Shown here in pieces: positions 1 through 7,640 of a stretch of DNA of 21,848 nt. The notes below the pieces were generated by a model. It ran no database searches. It saw nothing but the letters and a program-made list of their open reading frames with translations, and was not told the DNA's origin. Source of the DNA: Amphimedon queenslandica (taxonomy: Eukaryota; Porifera; Demospongiae; Haplosclerida; Niphatidae); contig NW_003546539.1 of NCBI RefSeq assembly GCF_000090795.2, positions 69,311 through 91,158 of the forward strand. Direction: 5' to 3'. Within the stretch, counting starts at the first letter, position 1. Each line of letters opens with the position of its first letter. The translations under genes and the position numbers were made by a program.

Positions 1-263
1 TGCTAGTCGTTTTGGAAGTGAACAGTCAAGCTCATCTTCAATATCACTACTACTAATGTCAGCTTCATTAGTTTGTGTGGAGCTAAGAGTTGAACTGAGA
101 GACTGAGTGGATCTTGTAGTGTCATTAATAACGTTATCCGCATTATCTAGATTGTATAATTTGTTATTATTTTGTAAATTTATATTGCTTGCTTACCTGT
201 TGAAGCACTAGAAGACTGCTGGTTACTGCTGCTCTGCTTATTAAAGTATTTTAAAAGAGACAT
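1..263 (-). CDS. N-terminal two exons of a Ser/Thr-rich protein, cut by the window edge
   Basis: Not recognised. On the minus strand an ATG at 263-261 opens exon 1 (263-197; starts MSLLKYFNKQ). It ends at a consensus donor, CAG|GTAAGC. A 50-nt intron (196-147) ends in TCTAG, and exon 2 (146-1) continues in exactly the matching phase for 49 codons without a stop. The product is about 71 residues of low-complexity Ser/Thr/Gln sequence with an acidic patch (SSSDIEDELD) before the edge. The phase match across a short intron and the open frame on both sides are the main support. The MSLLKYF-type start resembles the N-termini of some zinc-finger or hAT-derived proteins in invertebrates, so this could be a domesticated transposon gene rather than an ordinary host gene. 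The rest lies outside the window. Confidence 0.5.
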
Positions 264-269
264 GCTTAG

Positions 270-729
270 TTACAGCTGGTAGAGTAGTAAATTGTGGTTG
301 TAGTTTCTTTGCATGTATAATTGCATGTGCTTATAATAATTATTGGCTTTTATTGCATGTGGATAGGTGTGGTAATTAGATCTATGATTATTAATAAGCA
401 AATTAAGTAAAATGGCTTCTTGAAATGAAGTAACTTGCTCTAAGATCCAAAGAGAAGAGAAGAACATCAGAAATCAATAAATTAAAAAGTAAAAATATTG
501 CTAATAATGTGAAAAAGTTCTTAAGATCAATTACAAAGTTTATGGCACAAGCCTTGGCTGAAGAGTCACAATTTCTGATCTGGAGGCTGAGGGGGGTGCT
601 CAAGCCCCCTCAGCCCCCCCCTCTAAATACGCCTCTGGTGAGGTACTGTATTTGGTATCACTTTGTTGACTTACAAAATAATATTTTTATTTTAATTAAT
701 GCAGGGTCTTCCTAAAGTAAAGTTTAAGC
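270..729. other. No gene seen; holds a short G/C-rich inverted repeat
   Basis: AT-rich sequence with only short frames. At 589-611 a run of Gs and a run of Cs (GAGGGGGG ... CCCCCTC) can form a stem around an 8-nt loop, followed by more C-rich sequence to about 622. If the left-edge gene is real, its promoter should lie here, since it is transcribed leftward from near 263. No TATA box or other core element stands out. Confidence 0.4.
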
Positions 730-976
730 AATTGTGACCATAATTGACAAAAGGTACCTTATGGCGGGTAGTGAGAAATTTGTCTTTCTAGCCTAAGAAA
801 TCCAACTTCCTGAGCCCCATTCATCATAAAATTACTCCACAGGATGCAAAAAGTTACCATGAAACTTTTAGAAACAATGATTGTCTAACAAAGCACTCAC
901 AGGTTGATATTTTCCATTATAACGATCAATTTTAAAATCCGCCATAAGGGCCCTTTTGTCAATTATGGTCACAATT
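730..976. mobile_element. 247-bp non-coding MITE with 38-bp terminal inverted repeats
   Basis: The sequence 730-767 is repeated in inverted form at 939-976. 36 of 38 positions pair, and the two mismatches fall in the GGTACC/GGGCCC core. The outer end reads AATTGTGACCATAATTGAC and the inner end ATGGCGG. The interior (768-938) is AT-rich and non-coding, as expected for a miniature inverted-repeat element mobilised in trans. A clean target-site duplication was not found. AGTTT occurs on both sides, but on the left it is 4 nt away from the repeat, so the superfamily cannot be assigned. Confidence 0.75.
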
Positions 977-1032
977 AGTTTCCAACAAGGTAGTATGGTT
1001 TTCAGTAATCTTTGTTTGTGCTTTATTTTTAG

Positions 1033-1262
1033 TCACAAGATGGAGACACTTTCATATGGAAGAGTAATGAGTCATCCTGTTGATTGCAAGGACTTTTGCA
1101 TTCATTGAACATGTACCAAGGATAAAGTATATCAATGTAAGAAACAAAGGCTGTGTAGCTTCATTTACAGTACACAATGATAAAGTCATATGTTTGCAGC
1201 AGGCAAACTGTGCTTGCAAAAGACAATTATGTCATCAATTGCTACAATCAAAAATGGTATAA
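1033..1262 (+). pseudogene. Exon-like fragment with a Cys/His cluster, unrecognised
   Basis: A pyrimidine-rich stretch ends in TTTTTAG at 1032. After it come 16 open codons (starting SQDGDTFIWK), a TGA at 1081-1083, then 60 open codons in the next frame from 1080. The second part ends with a CxC...CH cluster (ANCACKRQLCHQLL). That is loosely reminiscent of SWIM zinc fingers (CxC-xn-CxH), but the last two ligands are adjacent instead of spaced, so I do not assign the domain. A possible donor (ATG|GTATAA) lies at 1257. It could be a decayed exon of a transposon gene or chance open sequence. Confidence 0.2.
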
Positions 1263-1263
1263 C

Positions 1264-1405
1264 ATTGCATTTTACAAGATATGGCTTGGTACACAGTAAT
1301 TATAACATAGTAACAAATTATGAAAAATGGCATGCACAACTTTTATAAAATGATTAAATCTTAAAAGTGTATCAAGGGCCCTTGGTGGATTGAACCTCCA
1401 GCACC
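1264..1405. other. No feature seen
   Basis: AT-rich spacer between the exon-like fragment and the 25-bp tandem repeat. No open frame or repeat worth naming. Confidence 0.4.
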
Positions 1406-1480
1406 TTTGTAAGGTGTTGGGGGTTATAACTTTGTAAGGTTACAATATTACAACCTTTGTAAGGTTGCAATATATCGGTG
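1406..1480. repeat. Three tandem units of 25 bp headed by TTTGTAAGGT
   Basis: TTTGTAAGGT starts at 1406, 1431 and 1456, exactly 25 bp apart. The second and third units also share TTRCAATAT after the core, while the first has diverged. The core with its left neighbour is partly palindromic (AACCTTTGTAAGGTT at 1452-1466). It looks like a short degenerate tandem array. Confidence 0.6.
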
Positions 1481-1627
1481 CCAACAGATCAAGTGTCCAC
1501 ATATATTGAAGGCTGGTGCTGTTTAAACTCATAAACTTTAATTTAGTAACCAGTGTCACTTCAGTAATGAACAATAAGAATAATAAAAAATAAATTAATT
1601 TGTTTAAAATTATTAATCGTAATTAAA

Positions 1628-2158
1628 TTGGAACAAGTTTATAGCATCAATCGTCAACTAATCTGCAAAAGTAGCAGCACATACGTGCAAGAATATTATC
1701 ATTCACCCCCCCCCCCAAGAGGGGAGCCCATAAACACCATCAAGGACCAGCCGATAGCTCAAACCACTGCCTCACAGCAACCTCAGTTGCAACAGATCTT
1801 GAGGAGTTGGGATACCACAAGCTTTTACAGCTACTGAAAAGGATGCACAAGCTGATTCGGAACACGGCAGCAAGCAATGGCTGATATAACTTTTATCAGA
1901 GCTGTTCCTCCAACAACTCCCAGCTAATGTTAGTATGGCACTTGCATCTGCCAGAGGAACACAATCCCTACTAGAGCTAGCTGACCTGGCTGACAAAGTT
2001 ATAAAGGTTGCAGCCTCAGAACTTTCACAAGGCAACAGCAACCCAATGCATCCTGAAGTAGAACAAATAAGGACTGAAGTTGCAGACCTGAAATTATTGT
2101 TTAAATCCATGCCAATGCATCAAAGGTGTCTCGCTAAAGTTTGTATTTCAAAATAAGT
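1628..2158 (+). pseudogene. Ty3/gypsy-type retrotransposon gag fragment, frameshifted twice
   Basis: The matrix/capsid-like gag C-terminal region is readable across three frames. The first frame (1628 to about 1795) contains the stretch INTIKDQPIAQTTASQQ and LQQIL. The second (about 1795-1875) has EELGYHKLLQLLKRMHKL. The third (1890-2155) has ELFLQQLPANVSMALAS and LLELADLADKVIKVAA, then a tail EVADLKLLFKSM. This order and spacing match the gag of metazoan Ty3/gypsy elements, where LQQLL-EELG-LLRRM-ELFLQRLP-LADK follow one another. Two frameshifts and a TAA at 1887-1889 break it. An 11-base run of C at 1706-1716 sits in the first frame. No zinc knuckle, protease, pol or LTR was recognised nearby, so this is an isolated fragment. 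Confidence 0.7.
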
Positions 2159-2206
2159 TATATTCTGCCACCTAAATGCATTATCATATTTTCATTTCCA
2201 TTTTAG

Positions 2207-2485
2207 GAAAAAAATGCTACTCTAAGGCTTGCTGTGCCGAAGAGCCCCAACTACCTTAAATTTATTAATGAAAGAATGGGGCATAAACATGTCACCGAAA
2301 TTGGTGGGATAGGAGTAATGTTAGGAGCCAGATTAGAAAGCCTCAGGTTTGAAAAGGCATACACCCTCCAAAGTCCCTTCGTTGCTCTCCCAGCCACCAG
2401 CACAACCTTCCACAGCCTCTTTAATAGTGTTTACTATAATACTATTAACAGGGCCCAAATACAAACTTTAGACTACAACTTGTGA
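2207..2485 (+). CDS. BAF-like (barrier-to-autointegration-factor-like) domain exon, copy 1
   Basis: After a strong acceptor (TTCATTTCCATTTTAG, ending 2206) an open frame of 92 codons begins. Residues 10-60 resemble metazoan BAF: SPNYLKFINERMG and TEIGGIGVMLGARLES, then FEKAYTL. These correspond to the BAF N-terminal helix, the helix-hairpin-helix (GIG-x-LG-x-L) and the KAY strand/helix. BAF proteins are about 90-residue dimers that bind double-stranded DNA without sequence preference and link chromatin to the nuclear envelope. After about residue 70 the similarity fades (PATSTTFHSLF) and the second-half BAF signature is not clear, so the true exon end is unknown. There is no stop in the domain. 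It could be one exon of a split gene or a transposon-associated derivative. A second copy is at 7335-7634. Confidence 0.5.
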   Translation, partial: EKNATLRLAVPKSPNYLKFINERMGHKHVTEIGGIGVMLGARLESLRFEKAYTLQSPFVALPATSTTFHSLFNSVYYNTINRAQIQTLDYNL

Positions 2486-3290
2486 ATTTTGATGACATTA
2501 TAAAACAATCGCATGCACAATTTTGAAATTTATACAATTGTTGAGAGAACATCTACTAAGAAGTTCACTAAAAATTTTTGACTGGACGGGCACTCAAAAA
2601 GAAAGAGTATACTTATGCTCATATAAAGTTAAAATATAAATTTAAACATTTCTGCTAATTCCTATGAAGTACTGTATGGGTAGCAGGTGATTTGGAATCT
2701 AGTAAATAAAAATAATGTATTTTCATAAAAAAGAGCATTTTAGATAAATCCAGTATGTAGTTGTGTACACAACTACACATAATACAATAATAGTGTCTTC
2801 AATATTTAGTTGGGATAAGCTACAAAGACTTTGGAGCTCATTTAGACTGGATCTCATGTCTCAGTGATCACCACAAAATTGAGCAGTCTCCTAAACTATG
2901 GAACACTCTTTCAAAGGTAATTTTTTGTCAATCATTTTTCATTATTAAGTCAAAGTTCTAAAAGGATATTAATTTTTTTACATTTATCATGTTCTTCAGT
3001 TTGAGAGATGGAACACATGTAGCAGTAGTGAAGTGACAGTTGCTAAAGCAGGACAGCAGCCTGTCCATTTTGTTTCGTTTCACTATTTCATCAGCTAAAG
3101 CTCATTATGCTTGACATCTGAATTAATCATATGTACATTTTTGCAAGACTCATCTTCCCTAATTATTCAATACCCCTAGTAATGCCACACCAGTTTTATT
3201 GCTCTATTAACACCACCAGTAATGCAATCATCAAAATATTTTTGCCAATAAACTTTGTTTCACCATTAATAAAAGTTTGTAAAATTTTTT
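2486..3290. other. No gene assigned; one exon-like frame at 2815-2916
   Basis: Mostly AT-rich. Around 2815-2916 an open stretch (YKDFGAHLDWISCLSDHH...) ends at a donor-like AAAG|GTAATT, and a further open stretch follows a TTCTTCAG acceptor-like site near 3000 (FERWNTCSSSEVTVAKAG). The family is not recognised and the pairing is unproven. The palindrome at 2756-2777 is listed separately. Confidence 0.3.
2756..2777. repeat. Perfect 22-bp palindrome
   Basis: Reading outward from GTGTACAC at the centre, every base pairs with its mirror for 11 bp on each side (outer ends TGTAG and CTACA). It lies in non-coding AT-rich sequence. It could be a cruciform-prone site, a dimeric protein site, or a remnant of a foldback element. 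Confidence 0.8.
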
Positions 3291-3578
3291 AACATTGCCA
3301 GCGATGCTACTGGAGACTCCATTCCTATATTGCTGGCTAAAGTAGCCCAGATCCCCCCAATACCTTTGTAAGGAGAAGTGCTAGTTAGAGTTTCCATGGA
3401 AACCATGTGCCTAAGCTCAGAGCAACTGCATATTAAATTGGTAGAAGACAAACTCACCCACTTATACCGACTAGCTATCATTGCCAGAAGATTAGGCATC
3501 CCGAGTACATCATACACCTCCGAGGATTTTTTTCTATTGCAGGTTAAAACAAGAAAGTGCTTTAAAATCCAGCAATGA
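3291..3578 (+). pseudogene. Open frame with one internal stop, unrecognised
   Basis: One frame is open for 96 codons with a single TAA at 3369-3371. Before the stop it reads NIASDATGDSIPILLAKVAQ. After it a helical-looking segment (LSSEQLHIKLVEDKLTHLYRLAII) is followed by ARRLGIPSTSYTSEDFF. It ends near a TTGCAG/GTT boundary. I do not recognise a family. The amphipathic composition suggests former coding sequence. Confidence 0.25.
3390..3403. promoter_or_regulatory. Candidate RFX X-box (GTTTCCATGGAAAC)
   Basis: A perfect 14-bp palindrome that satisfies the X-box consensus RTHNYYWTRRNRAC recognised by RFX transcription factors. It lies inside the open frame 3291-3578, so it may be a chance match. 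A second full match is at 15743-15756. Confidence 0.2.
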
Positions 3579-3917
3579 TGATGCCTTTGTATTTTGGAAT
3601 AAGACTTATGAGTTACTTTGAGAATTTTATTTAAAGTTTTGAAAGTTGATGCTTTTCTACGTACGAAAGGTATTTGTATAAAAGTTTTGAAGGTTGTATT
3701 TTGACCTTCAATCCAGGCATGTTTAAAATTTATTACTAAGGTGTTTTCCTGGTAATGATAAGCAAGATGAGAAAGAAGCTTTTCTTGTAGAGAACTACTG
3801 CCTCACTGACTTGGTAAAGGGTTTAATTACACCTTGTCCCTGTGGCAACTGGCAAATCTTCTAATGTATGGCTGTATGAGTCAATGATAAAGGTATGTAG
3901 TTACACGTAATAGTTAA
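3579..3917. other. No feature seen
   Basis: AT-rich spacer. The short near-repeats AAAGTTTTGAAAGTTGATG and AAAGTTTTGAAGGTTG (about 3635 and 3681) are the only structure noticed. Confidence 0.35.
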
Positions 3918-4026
3918 AGCACGGTTCCCCGTGCTGTACGGGAAATACAGCATGAGAGGTGTGGTCGAGAAAGCCATACAGCACGAGGCGAAGCCGAGTG
4001 CTATATGGCTTTTGAGACCACACCTC
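3918..4026. repeat. Cluster of nested hairpins, main foldback 3956-4026
   Basis: There are three inverted repeats in a row. At 3918-3935, AGCACGG and CCGTGCT flank TTCC. At 3932-3952, TGCTGTA and TACAGCA flank CGGGAAA. The 71-bp foldback at 3956-4026 has outer arms GAGGTGTGGTC/GACCACACCTC that pair perfectly, inner arms around AAAGCCATACAGCAC / GTGCTATATGGCTTT that pair with few mismatches, and a GAGGC GAA GCC tip. The block is markedly more G+C-rich than its surroundings. It looks like a compact foldback repeat or MITE, and the RNA would form one long stem. Confidence 0.75.
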
Positions 4027-4139
4027 AAGTACAATATCTATGCTGATTGCTGAAAGGATTTAAATTGCAGCAAGCCAGGCGCTAGGCCCAGTAGTCCACC
4101 GTACCCTCTAATAGCTAGTCTGCGTCCCATCTATAAGCT

Positions 4140-4229
4140 ATGGCAACCAGTATGGCAACTTTGGAAGACACCAAAGAAGGCACCCAACTGACCCACGAGC
4201 AAGACTTGGTTCAAGATCCTTCTTCCTAG
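4140..4229 (+). CDS. Short 29-codon frame ahead of the DUF3504 remnant
   Basis: ATG at 4140 opens MATSMATLEDTKEGTQLT and runs to TAG at 4227-4229. It could be the first exon or leader of the DUF3504 gene, but no donor/acceptor pair in matching phase was found, and it could equally be chance. Confidence 0.15.
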   Translation: MATSMATLEDTKEGTQLTHEQDLVQDPSS

Positions 4230-4416
4230 TGTGCAGACTGCAATAAAATGATTGTTAAAAGATGTTCTTTGACATGTAAGATCCATTTCGTTTGCAAACC
4301 CTGTCTTATGGTACGTTTTGAAGTAGCCTCCAGCTCTGTGACAAATCAATGGACTCTCTGCGAGAGGGCTACATCGTCTCTATTGCATAAATATTTTTTG
4401 AGTGAACATATAGTGC

Positions 4417-5389
4417 GTGGGTGCATCAAAGGCACCAGCCCTAGCACGTGTTTTAACTTTTCAAAATGGAGGATCAAGCAAAAGAAAAAAAGATGAACCA
4501 CCACAAAAGAAGAGGAGAGTATCTCTTAGAATTGCTCGTATAGGTTCTCCTACTAAGCAACTAGCCCAGGATAGAGAAGAAAAAGAAGATGAACTGCCAC
4601 AAAAGAAGAGAAGAGTATCTCCTAGAACGACTCGTTTTGGCTCTCCTACTAAGCAACAGGCATTTGAAAAGGCTGCTGAAGGTGTTGTACCAGACAACAC
4701 GAGGCAGAACACTAAATGGGCCCTTCATACATTTACATCATGGCTCGAGGAACGTAATAAGAGAATAAAAGATTCAGCAGAGTAACTACCTCTTGAACTG
4801 TTGTCTTCCCATGACCCTGAGCGCATTTCGAAAGCTCTAAGGTTGTTTGTGCTGGAAGCTAGAAAGGTTGATGGTGTGCTGTATCCACCAAGCAGTCTAA
4901 GGTCTTTGTTGAGTGGCATAATCAGGGAGTTGATAAATAACAAAGCTGAATTTTCTATTATGGATAGATCTAACCTTCATTTTCGCGAGCTCCATTTAAC
5001 GCTGGACACTGTAACTAGCAAGCTTCATAGTACTGGTGTGGGTCTTGATAAAGCAAAAGCTCAGGTGATATCTAAAGATTTGGAAGATACATGTATGTGT
5101 TGGGAGAAAGGCTCTTTAGGTACTTCATCACCCACAGTTCTTCAGCATACTCTTTTTTGTTATATTGGGTTACAGTTTGTACTTCGTGGAGCAGCACGAT
5201 TTGATGGTGAGGCAATTAGTGAGATTTCCTAGTCATCAGACCACTTACTCTGGTGACGTCTATTATGAATACACAGAATTTATTTCCAAGAATAATCTGC
5301 ATAGATTTACTGATAGCAAATCAACAAATAAGGTTGTGAGAGCTTATGCAACACCTGGATCTGACCGCTGCTCCTTCGTTTATATCTAG
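4417..5389 (+). pseudogene. DUF3504 / Crypton-type tyrosine-recombinase-derived gene, copy 1 (ZMYM/QRICH1-like), broken
   Basis: A basic N-terminal region carries two PQKKRRV nuclear-localisation-like motifs. The SAM-like N-terminal recombinase domain follows: NTKWALHTFTSWLEER, FVLEARKVDG, YPPSSLRSLLSGI. The core then has LGTSSPTVLQHTLF and LQFVLRG, where Arg is the expected first catalytic residue, and after a frame change EQHDL, VRFPSHQTTYSG, YYEYTEFISKNN and YATPGSDRC. This order matches the DUF3504 domain of ZMYM2/3, QRICH1 and related invertebrate proteins derived from Crypton tyrosine recombinases. Damage consists of a TAA at 4783-4785 (otherwise continuous frame) and a frameshift just after LRG (about 5185-5190). 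The sequence ends at TAG 5387 before the C-terminal His/Arg/Tyr region. The first codon of the original protein is uncertain; 4417 is only the open-frame limit. Confidence 0.72.
4492..4656 (+). repeat. 69-bp in-frame duplication carrying PQKKRRV motifs
   Basis: 4492-4560 and 4588-4656 are direct repeats 96 bp apart, with 59 of 69 bases identical by my count. They encode DEPPQKKRRVS...GSPTKQ and DELPQKKRRVS...GSPTKQ. Several differences are silent or conservative, and the basic core and SPTKQ end are unchanged, which suggests the duplication was under selection before the gene decayed. Confidence 0.7.
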
Positions 5390-5840
5390 AAGAGGCTAAG
5401 ATTGGTTCAAAAAGTTGTTGAGTAAACATTTGCCAGTGCAGTTTATAATGGAAAGAGAATATTTGTCAAAATAGTTAACCTCTTCTGCAAATTCTGAGCA
5501 AATGCAGTCATACAGTCATCAATGCAAACATAATGCAAATGCAGTCATCATACAAAGGTGTGAATTGGAGGTTCCAGGTTTGCTCATTTAACGGAGAAGA
5601 AAGGTTGCCAACACTCTCTGATGCATAAAAATGAGCGGAAAGGTAACAAGATATAAGGAGAAATTAGAGAAACTAAGATTATTGTGAAGCTTGAGGAAAC
5701 TGAAAATGCCTAAAACAATGCAAAATTTTTTAAAGAGAGAGCAGCTAAGTGTATTGAAAATTTACTAAGCCAGATGCCATGATACTATTATAATCTATTA
5801 CTTTTTATTTGTTTTTAAACAACTCTAAATATATGTAGAG
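5390..5840. other. No gene seen; 14-bp direct repeat
   Basis: GCAAATGCAGTCAT occurs at 5498-5511 and again at 5535-5548. The rest is AT-rich with scattered Lys/Glu-coding scraps (about 5630-5760) that may be decayed C-terminal sequence of the upstream recombinase gene, but no motif can be read. Confidence 0.35.
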
Positions 5841-6202
5841 TAGAGTTGCACCAATACAGAAATTTACCGATATTCCGATAACCGATATTCTATTGCTGAT
5901 AAAGACCGATACCGATGACCAATCCAATATTAATGACTAATATTAAAGTTTATTAAGTAATTATTAATAAACTTTAATTAATAACATAATTTATATAACC
6001 AAAGTTCTTTTTACCTAAAAGTAGTATTTATGGCAAGAATTGCAATATATGATCATTTTTTGGACATCTTTGACTCAGTAATAAGTTAGCTAAGCCTATG
6101 CAGACAGACTCACCGAGCTTGTGCAAAACCATGTGTTATTATAATAACATTACACGGACTAATTATCCTACTGTGCCTGATCACAGTATTGGTGCAACCC
6201 TA
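5841..6202. mobile_element. 362-bp hAT-type MITE with 8-bp target-site duplication
   Basis: The ends read TAGAGTTGCACCAATAC (5841-5857) and its inverted partner (6186-6202); 16 of 17 bases pair. Both sides are flanked by the identical 8-mer ATGTAGAG (5833-5840 and 6203-6210). An 8-bp duplication and a TAGRGTTG-type end are hallmarks of hAT superfamily elements. Inside the left end the motif ACCGATA is repeated several times (about 5866-5918), a usual arrangement for sub-terminal transposase-binding sites. A 13-bp perfect inverted repeat (5943-5955 / 5965-5977) lies farther in. There is no coding capacity, so it must be moved by another element's transposase. Confidence 0.85.
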
Positions 6203-6210
6203 ATGTAGAG

Positions 6211-6597
6211 CCATTTAAAAAGCATAAGTGAATATTATTGTAATACAGTACTATACATGTACCAAGGACATATATATTTTCAGTGAATTATATACCACCA
6301 GGTATGACTATAGTCCATGCCAAAAAAAATTTATAGGACAGTAGACAGTATTAAGCTACAAGTCGCTAGCGTTACCTTTATAATTTTAATACATTGTTTT
6401 TCAAAGATTAAAAAATGTCCTATTTTCCAGAGTCTGTGTGATAGCTAAGACAAAGCCTTGGTTAGCATGAAGCCATGGCTGGCATGACTACATTTGACTA
6501 ACATTTAATCATTGTTTTGTAATCATTTTTGAACAATTATCATTGTACAATCACCATAATGTAATCATTGTATAACAATAACAGGTCATAAATTCAA
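6211..6597. other. No gene seen
   Basis: AT-rich sequence with repeated AATCATTGT/AATCATTTTTG-like words at about 6500-6580. Contains one TACATGTA at 6254. Confidence 0.35.
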
Positions 6598-6954
6598 GTG
6601 TATACCACTGTTATAAAGGATATGTGCGCTAAATATAATTATAACATTACCAAAATTATTCCAATATTTGGCCACACCTCTTGTAATGATCAGCATATTA
6701 GAAGTCAAGTCACAATAGAGCATGACCTTAAAAAGCTGCCTGAAGCAGAAAAAAGCAATACAAAAAAAGATAAAGATGTTTATGGGTAAAAAATTTGAGA
6801 AAAAGATGGATCCCTATATGAGATTGACGAATGGGAAGATGATATTTCGTTGTGGCAACCAGTGGAATATGGCTGTATCTGGTCATATCTCATAGAATCA
6901 CCTGGAGAATATACCAAAGAGAGCCTCAAGGCTTACAAGAGTCATGCTGCATAG
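6598..6954 (+). pseudogene. N-terminal fragment of a SWIM / YqaJ-recombinase family gene, copy A
   Basis: The recognisable part is 6805-6954: YEIDEWEDDISLWQPVEYG, IWSYLIESPGEYTKES and LKAYKS. I recall this W-P-P-V-x-Y-G...Y-L...P-x-x-Y-T...L-x-A-Y-K-S pattern from the N-terminus of invertebrate proteins that join a SWIM zinc finger to a YqaJ (lambda-exonuclease-like) domain. The copy at 18975 shows the same motif (YLAFSPSTYT...LLNYKSLECY). Upstream codons 6598-6786 are open in the same frame but unrecognised, with TAA at 6787 and TGA at 6796 between them. The reading ends at TAG 6952, just where the family continues with Ala-Tyr/Phe. No SWIM finger or nuclease part follows here. Confidence 0.45.
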
Positions 6955-6979
6955 AGTTGTGATTATAGGTATGTTTAAT

Positions 6980-7119
6980 TGTTAAGTTTAATAAATAAAA
7001 ACACACTAAAAGATCACAAGGCTGAACTCAGGGACCAAAATGACAAAGGGCAGAATGAAGAAATAAACGAGCTCACAAACTACAATGAAGATCTGAAGGC
7101 TGAATATCTTCTTTAAGAA
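6980..7119 (+). other. Short Lys/Glu/Asn-rich coiled-coil-like frame
   Basis: An open frame reads KDHKAELRDQNDKGQ then EINELTNYNEDLKAEYLL before a TAA. The charge pattern and Leu/Ile spacing suit a short coiled coil. There is no start codon in context and it may be an exon remnant of the neighbouring BAF-like copy 2 or of the preceding fragment. Confidence 0.2.
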
Positions 7120-7334
7120 GGAGCAGTCTCCCATGTTTTGCTCATGATACTGTCTGCTACTAAAGTCTCCAATGCTGTAGCAGGTATATATTTACACAGT
7201 TTTGTTTTTCAGCAATTTTTAATAATTCTCATGGCCGAAAGTGATCTTAAGTTCAAATCATTCTGTTGGTTGGATTCGTATTACAGGTGCCATTGCTTGT
7301 ACTTTACATACTTATTCTACATCCTGCCTATTTA

Positions 7335-7634
7335 GTACATGGACAAATCATAGTTTTAAAGCAGGCCTCTAAATCAGGCAAACCACAATTAATGACAAGT
7401 GTAATGCCAGTTGATGATCAGAGAAGAAACGGTACTTTATTTTTTGCAACTAAACGAAGTGCCAAGTACCAATGATTTATCAGTGAGCCCTTGCAAAACA
7501 ACCCCATGACTGAAATTGGGGGCATACATGTAGGCCCTATTTTAGGTAGCCAACTCAAGACCTTGGGCTACAAAACAGCATATACTCTTGTGGGTCGATA
7601 CTTGTTATTTAATAAGCAGGATGAACAGTTTCAA
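7335..7634 (+). pseudogene. BAF-like domain exon, copy 2, with a stop codon
   Basis: A frame following CCTATTTAG reads through KSGKPQLMTSVMPVDD to a BAF-like segment: SAKYQ, TGA (7473-7475), FISEPLQNNPMTEIGGI, ILGSQLKTLGYKTAYTLVGR, YLLFNKQDEQF. It lines up with BAF (helix 1, helix-hairpin-helix, KAYVVLGQFLVLKKDEDLF) better at its C-terminal half than copy 1 does. It ends at a consensus donor, CAA|GTAAGT (7635). Further on, 7686-7730 has WL...NARQ, which could be the last BAF segment, but the phase does not match cleanly. Six extra bases (a CATGTA) interrupt the hairpin, giving GIHVGPILG where BAF has GIGEVLG. The similarity to copy 1 extends upstream of the BAF core (N-x-TL-x-x-A), so both come from one family. 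Confidence 0.5.
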
Positions 7635-7640
7635 GTAAGT

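Noticed and set aside
1191-1250. SWIM zinc finger in the 1033-1262 fragment
   Set aside because: The CxC is present but the second pair is CH without a spacer, and the surrounding GLG/AxxH context of the SWIM/YqaJ family is absent. It is left as unassigned.
1706-1716. Poly-C and poly-G runs (also 16224-16233) as quadruplex or regulatory elements
   Set aside because: These are single homopolymer runs, not four spaced G tracts; most likely slippage products.
1628-2158. LTRs flanking the gag fragment
   Set aside because: No direct repeat of LTR length and no TG...CA ends could be matched on both sides by eye.
3266-3517. Minus-strand frame containing GIGGI, thought at first to be a third BAF-like copy
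   Set aside because: Only the five-residue word matches. Helix 1, the LG-x-x-L part and the KAY segment are missing, and the plus strand has the more protein-like reading.
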